Assembly (NCBI GenBank): GCA_963377175.1
Contig: CAUJNA010002157.1
Coordinates: forward strand, 624,153 to 688,152
Direction: 5' to 3'
Origin: Effrenium voratum
Taxonomy: Eukaryota > Sar > Dinophyceae > Suessiales > Symbiodiniaceae
DNA: 64,000 bases
Shown here: piece after piece, positions 44,791 through 55,331 of the stretch
How positions within the stretch are numbered: the first letter of the stretch is position 1
How the letters are laid out: each line of letters starts with the position of its first letter
The notes under the pieces: model-generated
Told to the model about the DNA's origin: nothing
Seen by the model: the letters and a program-made list of their open reading frames with translations, nothing else
Databases searched by the model: none
Position numbers and translations under genes: made by a program

Positions 44791-44871
44791 CTAAACCGCT
44801 AAGCTTCCGGCCAAAAGGTCGAAGGAGTTCATGCCGAGCTGAGCGGGCTTGCGGGACGCTCCGTGTGCCAC
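44791..44871 (-). CDS. Putative last or internal exon (26 codons)
   Basis: Acceptor CTGAAAAAG|G. It reads VAHGASRKPAQLGMNSFDLL and so on, to a TAG at 44791-44793, with 18 of 26 codons ending in G or C. It may instead stop at a GA donor (TTGGCCG|GAAGC) and be internal. No family recognised. Confidence 0.5.
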   Translation of the reverse strand: MAHGASRKPAQLGMNSFDLLAGSLAV

Positions 44872-45050
44872 CTTTTTCAGCTATCATTTAATCGGTGGGT
44901 TGGATTGGTGGTTTGGGATTCGAATCCCAGTTCCTGTTGAAATAGGGGAAGGTAGCCCCCAACGTCCAAGCCACCAAACAAAACCACCGATAAGGGGAAA
45001 GCTGACTTTTCTCAGGGAAAGTCAGGCAATGTACCCTCCCATCAATCAAC

Positions 45051-45126
45051 TGGAACCTGACAGGTCACTGACAGGTGGGTCCTGGAAGACCATGTTCCCT
45101 TTAAAGGAACTCCCTGTCAGGTTCCA
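45051..45126. mobile_element. Foldback of the GGAACCTGACAGG family (copy 2)
   Basis: Begins TGGAACCTGACAGG and ends CCTGTCAGGTTCCA, a perfect 14-bp inverted repeat. An internal second GACAGGTGGGTCC sits beside the left end. The same arm sequence is found at 17331-17398. Confidence 0.8.
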
Positions 45127-45632
45127 TCTTAATTGGTGCATAAGATGCAAATGACGAATCGGACACAACATCAACATGGGTTTGTCACACAATTTCGCAG
45201 GGCAGGTGGGTTCGCTTTGGCATCCATCCAAAGGGTCCGCCACAAGGAACGTGCCCATAAGCATGATCTGCACCTCGCTTCAGTGCCATAGGAATCACTC
45301 AACCTCAACTCCCATTGGCAATGCACGTGACAGTAGCGCAATCTGCATGGCACAAGATCTCTAACATTGGGTATATCTCAAAATGACCCTGCTCAAATGG
45401 CTGGTTTCCTCTTGGTTGCGATTACTGTCGTGCCCGGATTTATCAACCTAGTGGATGAACAGGTGATGCGTGCCGTCTAGGATTGCCTCTGAAATGTCGA
45501 CCAACCCCAACTCAAAATCAAGGCAATTGGCTTATCAACTGGTATCTGATTTTCTTTAAAAATACATCTGGTACCTCCCAAAACGACCACACGCCTTCGT
45601 CGAGCAACGACAAAGACGTCTCGCGACCTATT

Positions 45633-45665
45633 GCGTTTACGTCGCGTTTACGTCGCGTCTACGTT
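45633..45665. repeat. 11-bp triplicate at a stop codon
   Basis: GCGTTTACGTC occurs twice, then GCGTCTACGT. The C in the third copy provides the TAG stop of the exon at 45659 (minus strand); with the T of the other copies the frame would read AAA and continue. Confidence 0.75.
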
Positions 45666-45730
45666 TCGATCGCCTCATAGAGCTCCAGCGCCGGCTGAAA
45701 CGCCTCGGCGATCTCCGAGCTGTGCAAGTC
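45659..45730 (-). CDS. Putative last coding exon (23 codons plus stop)
   Basis: Acceptor AGCTTCGAG|G, then DLHSSEIAEAFQPALELYEA and so on, to TAG at 45659-45661; 20 of 23 codons end in G or C. The peptide is acidic and helix-prone. The frame is also biased for a further eight codons upstream (TTFDRSFE), so the exon may begin near 45754. This is the best candidate gene end in the minus-strand series. No family recognised. Confidence 0.65.
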   Translation of the reverse strand, partial: DLHSSEIAEAFQPALELYEAIET

Positions 45731-45765
45731 CTCGAAGCTCCGATCGAACGTCGTGCGGCGACCAC

Positions 45766-47191
45766 ACGAATTCGAATTCGCATGTGGGGTGGCTTGGCTT
45801 TTTGTTGTCCGGGTCCGGACCCACGAAAATAATGAGTTTGCTGGTTGTTGTCCCAAACAAAGTAGCCGCAACAAACACACACCCAAATGTTTAGGGGGGT
45901 TGTTGGGTATGTTAAAAGCAAAACAAGACATGATCAGAGGAGGAACATCTTTAAGTATTTAGCCCTTCATACTTTGCTTTTCAAGTCAGTAAGGATCCGG
46001 CGTTTCAAACCATCAAACACAAAGGAAACGGGTTGTTTGCAAGAAACAACACGATGGTTAAACAGAATGAGAAACCTTTAGGAACAGGGCAGGTCACCCC
46101 AGAAGCTCCACGTACCCTTGGCTGGTTTCGAGGTCAAAATGGGTCAAAGCACCTCCCAAGGGGAAATGCACCCGGAAGCGAGTCCTGCATCCTGGTTCTT
46201 CTGGCTGCGGCGGTGTGCCCAAGTAGAAAGACGTGGAAGTTCTCCAATCTGAACCTAACATTGTGCGACTTGTCTGGTCAGAGCCAACTACAAGAGTCAC
46301 AAATGCAACCGCCATCCAGTCGTCCCATAACGGTCATCTAGGGCTAGTCTTGCCACTAGGACATCTACTGGGAGTTGTTTGCAGGAGTGGACTCTGCATT
46401 TCCCCTTCCCAACCAAAAAATCAACACCAAACAAACGAAAGGCGCATGGGTCAAGCTCAGCTGCCCAGCCGTGGGTACCAACTGGCAACCGCATCCTGGC
46501 ACCCTAGCCGTATGGAGACCCACCATGTTGGAAGTAATGTCATTCTACTCAAGAACCAAGCAATCAACCCTATTTATCAAGCCACCGAATTCTGCTGAAG
46601 GCGGTTTCAACCACGAAACGTTGTTGCACCCTCCTCCCTCCTCCCCTTTACCCTCCCGGTTGCATCCATTGGCTTTACGACACCTTTTGTGGGAGGCCGT
46701 TTTTCTTAAATGTCCCCCTGAAGCGAACCCCAAAGAGAAACTCAAGTCCAAAAGACAACTCTGAGGTTGAGGTACTGGCGCCCCTAGGATTGCGGGACTG
46801 CTGCCCCTTCGTCAAATGAGGGGGCTTGGGGGTAGCGCAAAATGGGGTGAATGGATCCTGATACTCCCCCAACAATGACCAGTCCGATATGCTGCTGGTA
46901 CATCATGATACATGTTAAACTATTCCATGACACAACAGGAAATGGCCATTCAACGTTGAACATGCAGTGTAATGCTACGACTGGGCTAACCATACGTTGC
47001 CTGAAAGGGACTCTGCAATCTCATCTGTCCTCAGATCTCCCGCTAAAAGCATATAGTTTAGTGGGTCAAATTCGGACACCCAACCACGAAACCACCTAAA
47101 AAGGATCTGAAACGCCTCGGGAACCGGATAACTAAACACCAACGTGTGCTCACTTCCGAGCGAGGCTGGCCCGAGATCAAATCCAAACTTT
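45766..47191. other. No firm exon
   Basis: Holds GCGAATTCGAATTCG near 45770. Minus frames at 46297-46494 and 46784-46993 and a plus frame at 46233-46598 are of chance length without bias. A Pro/Ser-coding CCTCC tract lies near 46630. Confidence 0.35.
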
Positions 47192-47312
47192 TTGGCCACT
47201 AAAAATGGTGCAAACCCAAAACGTGACGAAAGTCCATGAAACAAACAAAAAATGTTGGCCACCAAAATGGTCCAAACCCAAACAGTGACCAAAGTCCATG
47301 ACTTGGTTGACG
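47192..47312. repeat. Tandem duplication, about 70-bp unit
   Basis: TTGGCCACTAAAAATGGTGC...AAAGTCCATGAA (47192-47249) is repeated as TTGGCCACCAAAATGGTCC...AAAGTCCATGAC (47265-47312), with small indels. Confidence 0.8.
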
Positions 47313-47321
47313 CTGGCAGAG

Positions 47322-47475
47322 GGGAGCAAACAACTACGTTTTAGCAGTTAAGTGGGGATTTCAACCACTAAACCACAGGGCAAACTTTAAATCTTAGCAA
47401 AGTCTTAGCAGTGAAGTGCAGATTTCCGACTAAACCACAACAAGCAAAGATGAAAACCATGTTTCCCAACAACAA
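47322..47475. repeat. Dispersed repeat (copy 1 of TTAGCAGTTAAGTGG family)
   Basis: GGGGAGCAAACAACTACGTT, TTTAGCAGTTAAGTGG, GATTTCAACCACTAAACCACA, AAGCAAAGATG and CCCAACAACAACCA occur in this order. The same series is at 62436-62530. This copy contains an internal partial duplication (TTAGCAGTGAAGTGCAGATTTC). Confidence 0.75.
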
Positions 47476-47543
47476 CCACGATGAACCCTCAGCTTCAAGC
47501 CGACGGCCAAGTCAAGTCGTCGAGTCGTCGAGTCGTCTTCGTC

Positions 47544-47608
47544 CCCGGCAAGGCTTTGCCCAGAGCCCGGCTGCAGGCCGTCGCCTCCCGAAGCAGCAGC
47601 TGGGAGTC
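47544..47608 (-). CDS. Putative internal exon (21 codons)
   Basis: Acceptor GTCGCGAG|G, donor CCGGG|GACGAAG (GA type), 65 bp, 18 of 21 codons ending in G or C. It reads DSQLLLREATACSRALGKAL. The intron starts with a GACGAC-rich trinucleotide stretch. No family recognised. Confidence 0.6.
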
Positions 47609-47639
47609 CTCGCGACATCAGCGTGGGTGGTCCAAAATG

Positions 47640-48737
47640 GCCACGGTGGCCCCCTTTAGACACGCACTAAAGGAGGTCTAAGGGGGTGTAAAGGGGGTCC
47701 AAGGGGGTCCAAAGGAGGTCCAGAAAAGGTCCAAACAAAATGTGTTTTTTGGCAAAAGGGGTCCGTTTTTGGCACTTCAAAGATGGCCCAAGACACGATG
47801 TTCGACTAAGAACATGGAAATTTAGCGAGGCTTGCAAAAGCAACATCCAAAGGGGAGAATTGAAAAAGGTGGTTGCAAGGGAAGGGCTTCCTTTCTGGAC
47901 TTGAAGGCGCGGTTTGGGAAACGACTCTCTTCTAGCATGGGGAAAGGACCATCTGACAAAAATGACAGCTTTGGGATGGGGTTAAGAAGGTGGCAAGGGC
48001 ACCAAGTCTGGTTGGTGAAGGGATTTCAAGATGCGCCCTTTGGGATGGCGCTGAAAGAAAGTGAAACCAAGTCGAGGAGCATTTAAAAGAAGAGTAGCCG
48101 GAAGAAAACAAAGGACAAAAGGGTTCGGGGGAGACCGGGGAGATTCCTTTTGAATTGGGAACACCCTTCGTGGCTCGTGCTGAAATGTGCTGAAAGAGAA
48201 GCGAGAGACCGGAAACCATTGGGATTTCCCAAGAGCAGACCCAACCGGGCTAGGATGTGCCTCTTCATCTGTCCTCAAACGTATTCTTGGGAGCTTCTCT
48301 GGGGGGTGGCAGAGCTTCTACGGATTTAAAGCTAAGTCCATGACACGTACACCCATTGCAACGTTTGGGGCCCTTTGGTACTGGTTTCCCATGAGCCGCA
48401 ATTTGTGGGTGCTCATACCAGCGTTTCATATGTCCGCGCCAATCACAATAATTAAAACAGGAAAAGAAACACAGAAATTCCCGAGCAAAGAGCTGCCATC
48501 ATGAGCCCTTACCCTACCCTGAAGGAGGCCATGGGCTTCTGACTGAGCGGTCAGAAAGCGGCTCTGGGTGGTTTAGCAACTGTACGAAAACCATGATGGG
48601 CATAACCTATAGTAGAATGAATGGCCAAAGAAAACCAGACTGGAATTGTGGGGGTGCTGTAAAACCAATCAAAGTCATCACAGGAGCAACATATCAGCAA
48701 TGGTTCAGCCCCTTGTATTACTTGTCGTCATTTCAAG
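47640..48737. other. No firm exon
   Basis: GGGGGTCCAAGGGGGTCC-type short repeats at about 47670-47730, then unique sequence. A plus frame at 48187-48504 contains WYWFP; see rejected items. Confidence 0.35.
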
Positions 48738-48840
48738 TGGCTGTGGGTCAAAAATCGGTACCCAACATGGGTTGCCCTGCAAAATGGAACCAAAGACTAA
48801 AACCAGCGTTCCAATTCCGGGTGGTTTAATTTTGTGCCCA
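48738..48840. mobile_element. Family-2 small element (copy 2)
   Basis: Begins TGGCTGTGGGTCAAAAATCGG and ends TTTAATTTTGTGCCCA, an imperfect inverted pair. The core AAATGGAACCAAAGACTAAAACC is shared with copies at 29331, 58121 and 62103. The left end is the same as that of family 1. Confidence 0.8.
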
Positions 48841-49146
48841 TCCCGTGTCCCCACAGTGGCGTCACAAGCCACTTACAAGGTCTGCCCCTCGCTCCATAGA
48901 GCTAGCTCTGAATGACGCTCGGTTTTTGTCGAGCACTAGGCAGCATCGGTAGAGCACAACGCTTGGAAACGATCCAGTTGCTCATTGGCTTGTGCTGATT
49001 TGGTGGTACAAATAGCCATCCCTTCATTTGCCGGTTTCAAAGAGGCAGGGGACACACAATTCAAGAGGGGGAATTAAATTCCCAATGCGTCGTAAGTCTC
49101 AAACGACCACGACCATTGAATGTTGAATAAGATATTCTGACATACG

Positions 49147-49220
49147 AAACCCTGCGGGGAAGGGGGAACATGAAGAAAAAACAACATATCATGACAGAAA
49201 CCCCGCGGGGAAGGGGGGGC
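49147..49220. repeat. 51-bp spaced direct repeat
   Basis: GAAACCCTGCGGGGAAGGGGG at 49147 and GAAACCCCGCGGGGAAGGGGG at 49198, separated by about 30 bp of A-rich sequence. Confidence 0.75.
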
Positions 49221-49253
49221 AAAGCACCCAACAAACCGTCAGGCAAAAAAGGC

Positions 49254-49332
49254 CACGGGCCGCAACTCTGCTCGTCGCGCTTTCGTCCTGAACCTTCTGC
49301 ATGTCCACATAGCGGTCCTTGATGGAGTCCAC
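49254..49332 (-). CDS. Putative internal exon (26 codons)
   Basis: Acceptor GACTTAG|G, donor GCCCGTG|GCCTTT (GC type), 79 bp, 20 of 26 codons ending in G or C. An alternative GT donor after 13 codons (CAGAAG|GTTCAG) is possible. It reads VDSIKDRYVDMQKVQDESAT, charged and helix-prone. No family recognised. Confidence 0.6.
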
Positions 49333-49388
49333 CTAAGTCAATGGAGGTGAGTCACAATCAAAACCCGGTAGTAACATGGTTTACCCTT

Positions 49389-49452
49389 CCTCCAACTAAC
49401 ATGGCACCTGTTTTTGAAGGGAGCCCCTGTCAGTTGCCATGTTAGTTGGAGG
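49389..49452. mobile_element. Foldback (copy 3, related ends)
   Basis: Perfect 17-bp arms CCTCCAACTAACATGGC (49389-49405) and GCCATGTTAGTTGGAGG (49436-49452) around a 30-base loop containing CACCTG and CCCCTGTCAGT, the inner part of the GGAACCTGACAGG family. Confidence 0.8.
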
Positions 49453-50465
49453 GTACCCAGAACCATGCAAAGAATTAAGAAGGCGGATATCCGCAGCTAC
49501 TTTCGGCCGGGATTGCCCCTTACTAACCTTCATCTACCCGGGCTTTGATTGTGGCTCAGGTATGGTTGATACCTAAAACTTGCGCACAAGGCATGGTGAA
49601 CTACAGGGTTTCCTGGTAGCCTACTTGCAATATCTAGGGAATTAACCCCCACAACCAGGCAAGCTGTCTGCAGGGAGGGACACTTCGAAGTGGCTTCATA
49701 GTGAAACCCCAAAACAAAACGGTTCCTGGGTTTGACACACACATACAGCGCCCTTTTGTATCACTTGTCCCAAAGTAAGGGATCCTCAAAGAAAGGAACC
49801 TTTATGAAGGAGGTCGCAAACTCCCTTTCTGAGGTCGCTAGATTGATGCGGCATGACCCATACTTCAGAAGCCCAATGGGGAAAACAGCACATGGCTTTG
49901 GACACCAAACAAGTGACTGCCACTGGGCACCTAAGCTACTAACCTTCAACAAAGTTGGCTCACCTAGCGTGACACACAAGATGCTATGTTCTAAAAGGGG
50001 CCTCTCTTTCTTTTGTGTTTGATACGATGTGTCAAAACAGAGAACTTTGCCGTCACAATCGAGATTCATTTCAAAATGGACTCATTTGGGGCCCAACATC
50101 TTCGCTCGAAGCGCCATCGCCCTTTTGCCAGCTGCTTGGTGAAGAAGTCCACACGAATCTTTCACGTAGGGCATTCCTCTAACCCTGTATCTTAAAATGC
50201 GCACCCCCCAAACTAGCAGGTTTTATCTTCACATCAACCCTAAATGGGTACCGTCAAAAACAGAAAATAGCAACCCTCACGAGGCAGTCTTAAACAAACC
50301 CCGCCCCCCTGCCTCAGCGGAAAGAACAAAAAGACATCAATCAGCTCGCCTTCCAAGGACAAGCCTCCCACAAACATGAGGCAGAAAGTCAGTGCTGAAG
50401 AAAATTGATCTTCCGGGTACCCTCCCCGTGCCTGTTGGGAGTCCCTTTGGAAAGTCCCACGTCTC
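49453..50465. other. No firm exon
   Basis: Frames on both strands at 49732-50069 are of chance length and compete with each other. No codon-biased island is visible. Confidence 0.35.
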
Positions 50466-50525
50466 CTGAGCGCCAGGCTGACATGATGGCCAGCCGTGCG
50501 TAGGCCTCGATCGAAACGAGCTGAC
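50466..50525 (-). CDS. Putative internal exon (19 codons)
   Basis: Acceptor TACATCCAG|G, donor CGCTCAG|GAGACG (GA type), 60 bp, 15 of 19 codons ending in G or C. It reads QLVSIEAYARLAIMSAWRS. Directly upstream another frame (DNHHIVPYIQ) is also biased and would end at the same CAG; both cannot be exons of one transcript as drawn. Confidence 0.55.
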
Positions 50526-50936
50526 CTGGATGTAGGGCACGATGTGGTGGTTGTCAAAAATATTTCCTTTCAAAGCCAGCAAGAAATGAGCCGTTCAGAG
50601 AAACACGGCCAAGGGTGCTTCCCTCAAGCAAAGTGGCGCGACTACATGCCAGGAAAGGTCCTTTGTGCGAACATACCAATACAACCATCCACAATCATAA
50701 GTCAGTATCCTACTAATCAAGTTCTCTCCAAAAGCCCCTGCTACATGTGGCTTGAACTTGAGACTGGCTCTGAGAGCACAGCGACTCCAGCTGATCCACT
50801 CAACCGAGGTTGGATCCCATATTACATTGTTTCACACTGAAGTGGATTTTCGTCATCAGATCCAAGCTCGTTTGATCCCAGGTGAGCTCGCCATGACAAG
50901 TGCTGGCTGTTAACCTTGCTCGCAGTCCCTCACGTG

Positions 50937-51242
50937 TCACTGTTTGACATGCACTCTCAACGGGTGGTGTTTAAAACATGCACCAGCAGGTGAAGTTGAA
51001 AATTTATTCCGGCAAGCGGCCCCACAGTGGTCAAAAGCTGACAGAGAACATTGTGACATGGTGAGACAGGAACCCACGCAGGGAACAAGAAAGTAGCCGC
51101 AGCAGATGGTCCCTTGTTTCTGTGCGGGATTTCCTGAAATGACTGCGCGGGGTCTTTCAAGAAGGTTTTGCGCGTGCTCGTCAAACACAAGCCTTCTCAA
51201 AGCTCCCATAGAAGATCTCCTGTGGCAAGAGGTTCCACCCAA
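50937..51242 (-). CDS. Open frame, hypothetical (101 codons)
   Basis: A minus frame ending TGA that reads as a plausible Cys-containing peptide (MGALRRLVFDEHAQNLLER, QGTICCGYFLVPCVG), with moderate codon bias. It lies between two better exons of the same strand. The length alone is not significant. No family recognised. Confidence 0.35.
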   Translation of the reverse strand: MGGTSCHRRSSMGALRRLVFDEHAQNLLERPRAVISGNPAQKQGTICCGYFLVPCVGSCLTMSQCSLSAFDHCGAACRNKFSTSPAGACFKHHPLRVHVKQ

Positions 51243-51351
51243 GAACAGTTGTAGTGAAAGTAGATAGCGCGATTCCTCTCATTTTGGTGTACTTGCAGTC
51301 CCTTTGAAAATTCCCTGGCAGGAGTCCAGGTGGGCCCAATCTCAAAAATTC

Positions 51352-51437
51352 CGCCGCGGAAGTCGCGCGGAGAAGGGCCGGAGCAGCGAGGCTCCAGCGA
51401 GGCTGTAGAGCCTCCAGGCCTCAAGCTTCAGCAGGTC
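51352..51437 (-). CDS. Putative internal exon (28 codons)
   Basis: Acceptor CCATCTGAG|G, donor CGGCG|GAATTT (GA type), 86 bp, 23 of 28 codons ending in G or C. It reads DLLKLEAWRLYSLAGASLLR and so on, amphipathic. No family recognised. Confidence 0.5.
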
Positions 51438-51459
51438 CTCAGATGGGTCGGTGGGTGTC

Positions 51460-51845
51460 TTTTGAAGCTGCCCGTGGAGCGTTTCGGGGATTCCCCTCTT
51501 TGCCCAGGGGGAAAGATGGTCTTAGGAAAAACAGAAAAGAGGAAGAGAAAACGGCCGATCTTTTTCTGCCGGGGTTCCCCTTGGGCCAAACAAAAGGAGA
51601 CTTTGCGCCTGGGTTTTAAGGGACAAGGAGAAAACCTGTTGGTGTGTGCCTGGGATTTAAGGGACAACTAAAGGAGAAGACCCCTGGCCCATGAAGCTGC
51701 CCTTTGAGCCTGGCAGATTCCCCTATTTGCCCAGGGCAATAGAGGTTTTAAGGGAAAACAAAAATGGAGAAAACGGCCATGTTTTCTGCCGGGGTTCCTT
51801 TTTGGGGGTTCCCCCGTTTGCCAAACAAAAGGAGAACACGGGCCA
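51460..51845. repeat. Tandem duplication of a C/T-T-G-rich segment
   Basis: Copy 1 (about 51465-51615) and copy 2 (about 51690-51842) share GAAGCTGCCC, GATTCCCCT.TTTGCCCAGGG, AACGGCC, CTGCCGGGGTTCC and CCAAACAAAAGGAGA in order. It contains the recurrent GGGGTTCCCC motif. It lies in the presumed intron between exons at 51876 and 51352. Confidence 0.75.
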
Positions 51846-51875
51846 TTTTTAGGGGTTCCCCCTGCCCAGGGCGAC

Positions 51876-51944
51876 CTTTGCCGTCAAGGCTTCAGCAGTC
51901 TGTTCGGACGAAAGGCGCGCAAAGTCCGAGAAGCGCGGAGGGCT
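51876..51944 (-). CDS. Putative internal exon (23 codons)
   Basis: Acceptor TGTCCTCAG|A, donor GCAAAG|GTCGCC, 69 bp, phase 0 at both ends, 15 of 23 codons ending in G or C. It reads RFSDFARLSSEQTAEALTAK. Plus-strand frames also run through. No family recognised. Confidence 0.45.
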
Positions 51945-52111
51945 CTGAGGACACGCTGCTGGGGATAGAAAACCCGCCACTCCCCTGTCCGCTTTGTGTT
52001 CAGCCTGCCTTGACCCAGGCGTGAGAAGGCCACGATTTTGAGAAACAAACTAAATATGGCATTCCTTTGGTTTCCCGCTACAATCCAAAAAAGGAATCAT
52101 CACAACAGCAC

Positions 52112-52210
52112 GCGCACACACACACAAACACACAAACACACAAACACACAAACACACAAACACACAAACACACAAACACACAAACACACAAACCCACAAA
52201 CACACACATG
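52112..52210. repeat. (ACACACAA)n microsatellite
   Basis: Tandem ACACACAAAC-type units of 8 to 10 bp, nearly pure. Confidence 0.92.
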
Positions 52211-52566
52211 CCTGGTCCATAACGATGTGCGCAAAAGGTCCTCAAACAGCAATCACGCGGAAGCCAAGCGAAACAAACAGCACAAGCACTAGGATGCAAT
52301 GCAGTGCAGTGCAATGCACAATTACTCTATGATCATTTTCTAGTTGCATCTTCAATTTACATGCTGGTAGATGAGCAATTCACGTGTACCTTTCCTTATT
52401 CTGAATTCACCTCAATTCCAAAACGAGGCTAGCTGGTTTGTGCTCGACGTCCAACCCCTCCAAACCCCTACCCTTCCAAACCCTCCAAACAAATCAGCAA
52501 ACATAGGCAGGTCCGAGATTGGCCGATTGGCCAATCGGCCAAGCGGCTGAGTCCAGGAGAAAGGTC
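52211..52566. other. No gene seen
   Basis: Mixed sequence with short CCTCCAAACCCC repeats near 52455-52490. No codon-biased island. Confidence 0.4.
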
Positions 52567-52609
52567 CTCATCAGCGAGTGAATAGCGAGCAAGCCATCGC
52601 GGTAGCCAC
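52567..52609 (-). CDS. Putative internal exon (13 codons)
   Basis: Acceptor GAGCGCAG|G, donor CTGATGAG|GACC (GA type), 43 bp, 10 of 13 codons ending in G or C. It reads GYRDGLLAIHSLM. The frame is open for 12 codons on each side. No family recognised. Confidence 0.4.
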
Positions 52610-52899
52610 CTGCGCTCGCTTTAATCAGAAATCCGTCGAGAGGCCTGGAGCTCGCACGTGGCTTCCCAGTATCCAAACGTGGCACCCCAGCGGGCAACAT
52701 GTTATTTCAAACGGCAAGGCCCGGAGGAAACATCAATGGCCTGTCTCCAGATGGGAGCTGCGAAACTAAGTCGTTTCTCTTTTATGGCGGCCAAAAAACA
52801 ATGCCACAACAAATGCCAAAAAGAGTCACGCCCGGTTGAAACTGCTCGGCACGTGTTGTTTGTCGCGAGGCCGTCGCCGCCGCTGTGTGCCTAGATTGC

Positions 52900-52975
52900 C
52901 TTCGCTGGGCAGGGCGTAGGCCATCTCCTGCAAGCAGGGGATGGGTGACAAGTTGTAGATCTTGTCCACTTCGAA
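52900..52975 (-). CDS. Putative internal exon (about 25 codons)
   Basis: 22 of 25 codons end in G or C. It reads FEVDKIYNLSPIPCLQ, then EMAYALPSE, and the donor is GCGAAG|GCAATC (GC type). The 5' edge is uncertain: no AG|G lies exactly before FEVD, while a classic acceptor (TGCTTGCAG|G) lies inside, before EMAY. No family recognised. Confidence 0.55.
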
Positions 52976-53773
52976 TAAACCCCACACAAACACACAACTC
53001 CAAGGAGTCACCCCCAAAATGAATGGAGAACCGCTCCTGACTAATAGTCCCAGGGGATAAACTTGAAGTTGACATCCAGGCCTGCAACACTGCAGCCTCT
53101 CCAGAGGCTACCTGCAACACCCAGTTCCAATGTTTACATAGAGGGCCGACGTCAGCCCCCATTTTATAGGAGGACATGTGCTGTTGAAACTGGGAACCCA
53201 CCTTTGTCAGTACCTGATGTCCAAAAAACTTGGGGGGGGTGCGCAACCCTTGGGGTGCCACCAATGCGGGGAATTCTTGCTGGTTCTCAGGGAATGAGGG
53301 AAAATCGCCCCCGACAGAAACTATCCCGTGTGTGTTATCCTAAGGGATCCTTCCGGTTCCCACCCCCCCCTAATGACATAATTCCATCTTGTTGACCCAG
53401 CGACCCTTTTTCATCCTTTACATGGGTGTCTTTTCTGACGCCTTTTGGAAGGTTCAAGGGAAACCAGGTCCAACGCAAAAAACACAGACCCCAGGTGAAA
53501 ACCAATGGGAGGTCCAACCTCAAAGACACACACACACACACAAGGTGAACACCACTAAGGGTTGCCACCTGAAAACACGCAACCCACTAAGACCCTCTGA
53601 CCACCTCTCTTTCGGCAAACAACCCGAAAAGGGGGTCCAACCATGGGAGGGTACCTGAAAGACACACCACCAATCCCGCACCCCGCACCCCACACCCCCC
53701 AACCGCTGGAGCCTCTGACCCACCCCACCCCCCACCCCCCCCACCCGACTCGGCGGCTCGGCGGCTCGGCGAC

Positions 53774-53854
53774 GTGGCGGCTGGGTGTCCTCCGGCGCCA
53801 AGGTGCCCAGGGCCTTGAGCACCGTGCTGGTGATCTCTGGCTGGCAGCAGCCAC
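53774..53854 (-). CDS. Putative internal exon (26 codons)
   Basis: Acceptor GCTCCCAG|G, donor CCAC|GTCGCC, or a GA donor five codons earlier (CCGGAG|GACACC, at 53790). 24 of 26 codons end in G or C. It reads EITSTVLKALGTLAPEDTQ. The downstream intron starts with a repeated GCCGAGCCGCC stretch. No family recognised. Confidence 0.6.
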
Positions 53855-54778
53855 CTGGGAGCGAGCGCAGGGGGGCAAGGGTAAAAGGGTGGGTTGGGGG
53901 TTGGGTGGTTCATTGGGTACAAGGGGGTTGGTTGGGTTGGTTTGGGTTGGTTTGGGTGGTTGGGAAATGTGAGAAGAGGTAAACAAAGGTGAGAAAAGGG
54001 AGGAACATGCCTTCACAGGGGGTTATAGCCTTGGAATACAATTGAGATTGGTGATGGCGTAGTCTCCGAAAGCAGGTGGCAGCATTGCATATGCTCGCAG
54101 CAGTTGCATGGTGAATCACATCTGAGTCGCTCGTGTGCAATCGTTGCGGTGGATACGTTTGCTCATACATGGGCTTCAAGCATAACATGCGTAGTAAATA
54201 TCAAGTCCATGCTTCCGGTAGATACCAACCCTCCATCTGTTTGGACACCGACCCCGTCATTCTTCCAACATCCTTCCCTCAAATACCAACCCTTCCTAGC
54301 CACCGCTTTGGACCTGTACTCAGCTCGTTCAGATTTTTTGCCCATGCAGTTGAATACTGACCGTGGTCACCGTACAAAACTTATAATAGACAGTACCAGT
54401 AATCTTGCCAGTTGCTTGCATGCCCGATTGAATGTTCAAATATCTTTGCTGTCGGCTGGTTGGTAAACACAGGCATCCCTTGTGTGTGTGTGTGTTTGTG
54501 GTGTGTGTGTGTGTGTGTATCAGTTTGCTTTTGAGGGTACCATGTTCATGTTTGAAGGAACACCAAAGAGAAGCTGATCATGTTTGGATTCCGCCCATCT
54601 TGAAAAACTTCATGGGTTTCCTTTGGGTTCCTTTAAACCAACTTTAAAAGGGGTACCCTTCTTTTACCTGAGAAAAATATGAGCACACGCATATTAAAAA
54701 TCCGACGCCCCCCCAATGTTGGGCGGTTGTCCTTTCAGTTTCCCTTTACCAAACCAAAACGGAAGGGGGGGGTGGTTC
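53855..54778. other. No firm exon
   Basis: GGGTTGGTTTGGGTTGG-type G/T repeats (53890-53960), a GT microsatellite (54481-54520) and unique sequence. No biased island. Confidence 0.4.
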
Positions 54779-54844
54779 CTTTCCGACAGAGGCACGCATG
54801 GCCAGAAACTCCTCGGGACACCCGTGCACCTCCGGCGACACCAC
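54779..54844 (-). CDS. Putative internal exon (22 codons)
   Basis: Acceptor CCACCTAG|G, donor GGAAAG|GAACCA (GA type), 66 bp, phase 0 at both ends, 17 of 22 codons ending in G or C. It reads VVSPEVHGCPEEFLAMRASV. No family recognised. Confidence 0.55.
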
Positions 54845-55331
54845 CTAGGTGGGTTTTGCTTGCGGATTTTGCTGGCTTTTCTGGGCTATGTTGCTTGTTG
54901 TTTTCCGTGCCCGGTCCTTTTTTGCTGGGGGGCCCATGGCAGCCCAAGACCTGATTTGAGGTCTGGAACCTAAGGGAAACCAAATTTGGGTTGGCTAGTT
55001 GGGTGATTGATGATCTGGGTCGCCTCTTCGGTTTGGATGTTTGATTTGCTCCTGCTTTTTCCAGTTGGCGGAAATGGGCTGGCGCAATGTGTCGACACCT
55101 CGTCTTGTGGCGGCGAAAATTATTCTTGATCTGATCATGAGAAGCCCAACAAACGCCCACCTGTAACACGGCCCTATTGCAATGTCATAGCTCGGCAGAA
55201 GAGCAAGAAACACACTTTATCGACTCTGCGAGTAAAGGAGCGGTATTGGTCTTGACTTTGTTTGTGGTTTTGTCGTTGTTCCATCCTAAGGGGGTGTCAA
55301 TGAAAGTGAGCCGTTTCGTTGGATTTCTGCT

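Noticed and set aside
44905..44935. GGGATTCGAATCCC as a tRNA T arm
   Set aside because: It is a palindrome with the B-box look, but stem positions do not pair as a T arm and no acceptor or D arm is present.
48187..48504. Plus frame containing WYWFP, resembling the C-terminal region of proteasome subunit RPN2 (PSMD1)
   Set aside because: The resemblance is limited to a short stretch (TPIATFG.LWYWFP). Codon bias is absent, the alignment to the family from memory needs gaps, and GGTTTCCC-type repeats explain part of it. A protein search would settle it.
48925..48985. GGCAGCATCGGTAGAGCAC as a tRNA A box
   Set aside because: No B box or acceptor stem at the right distance.
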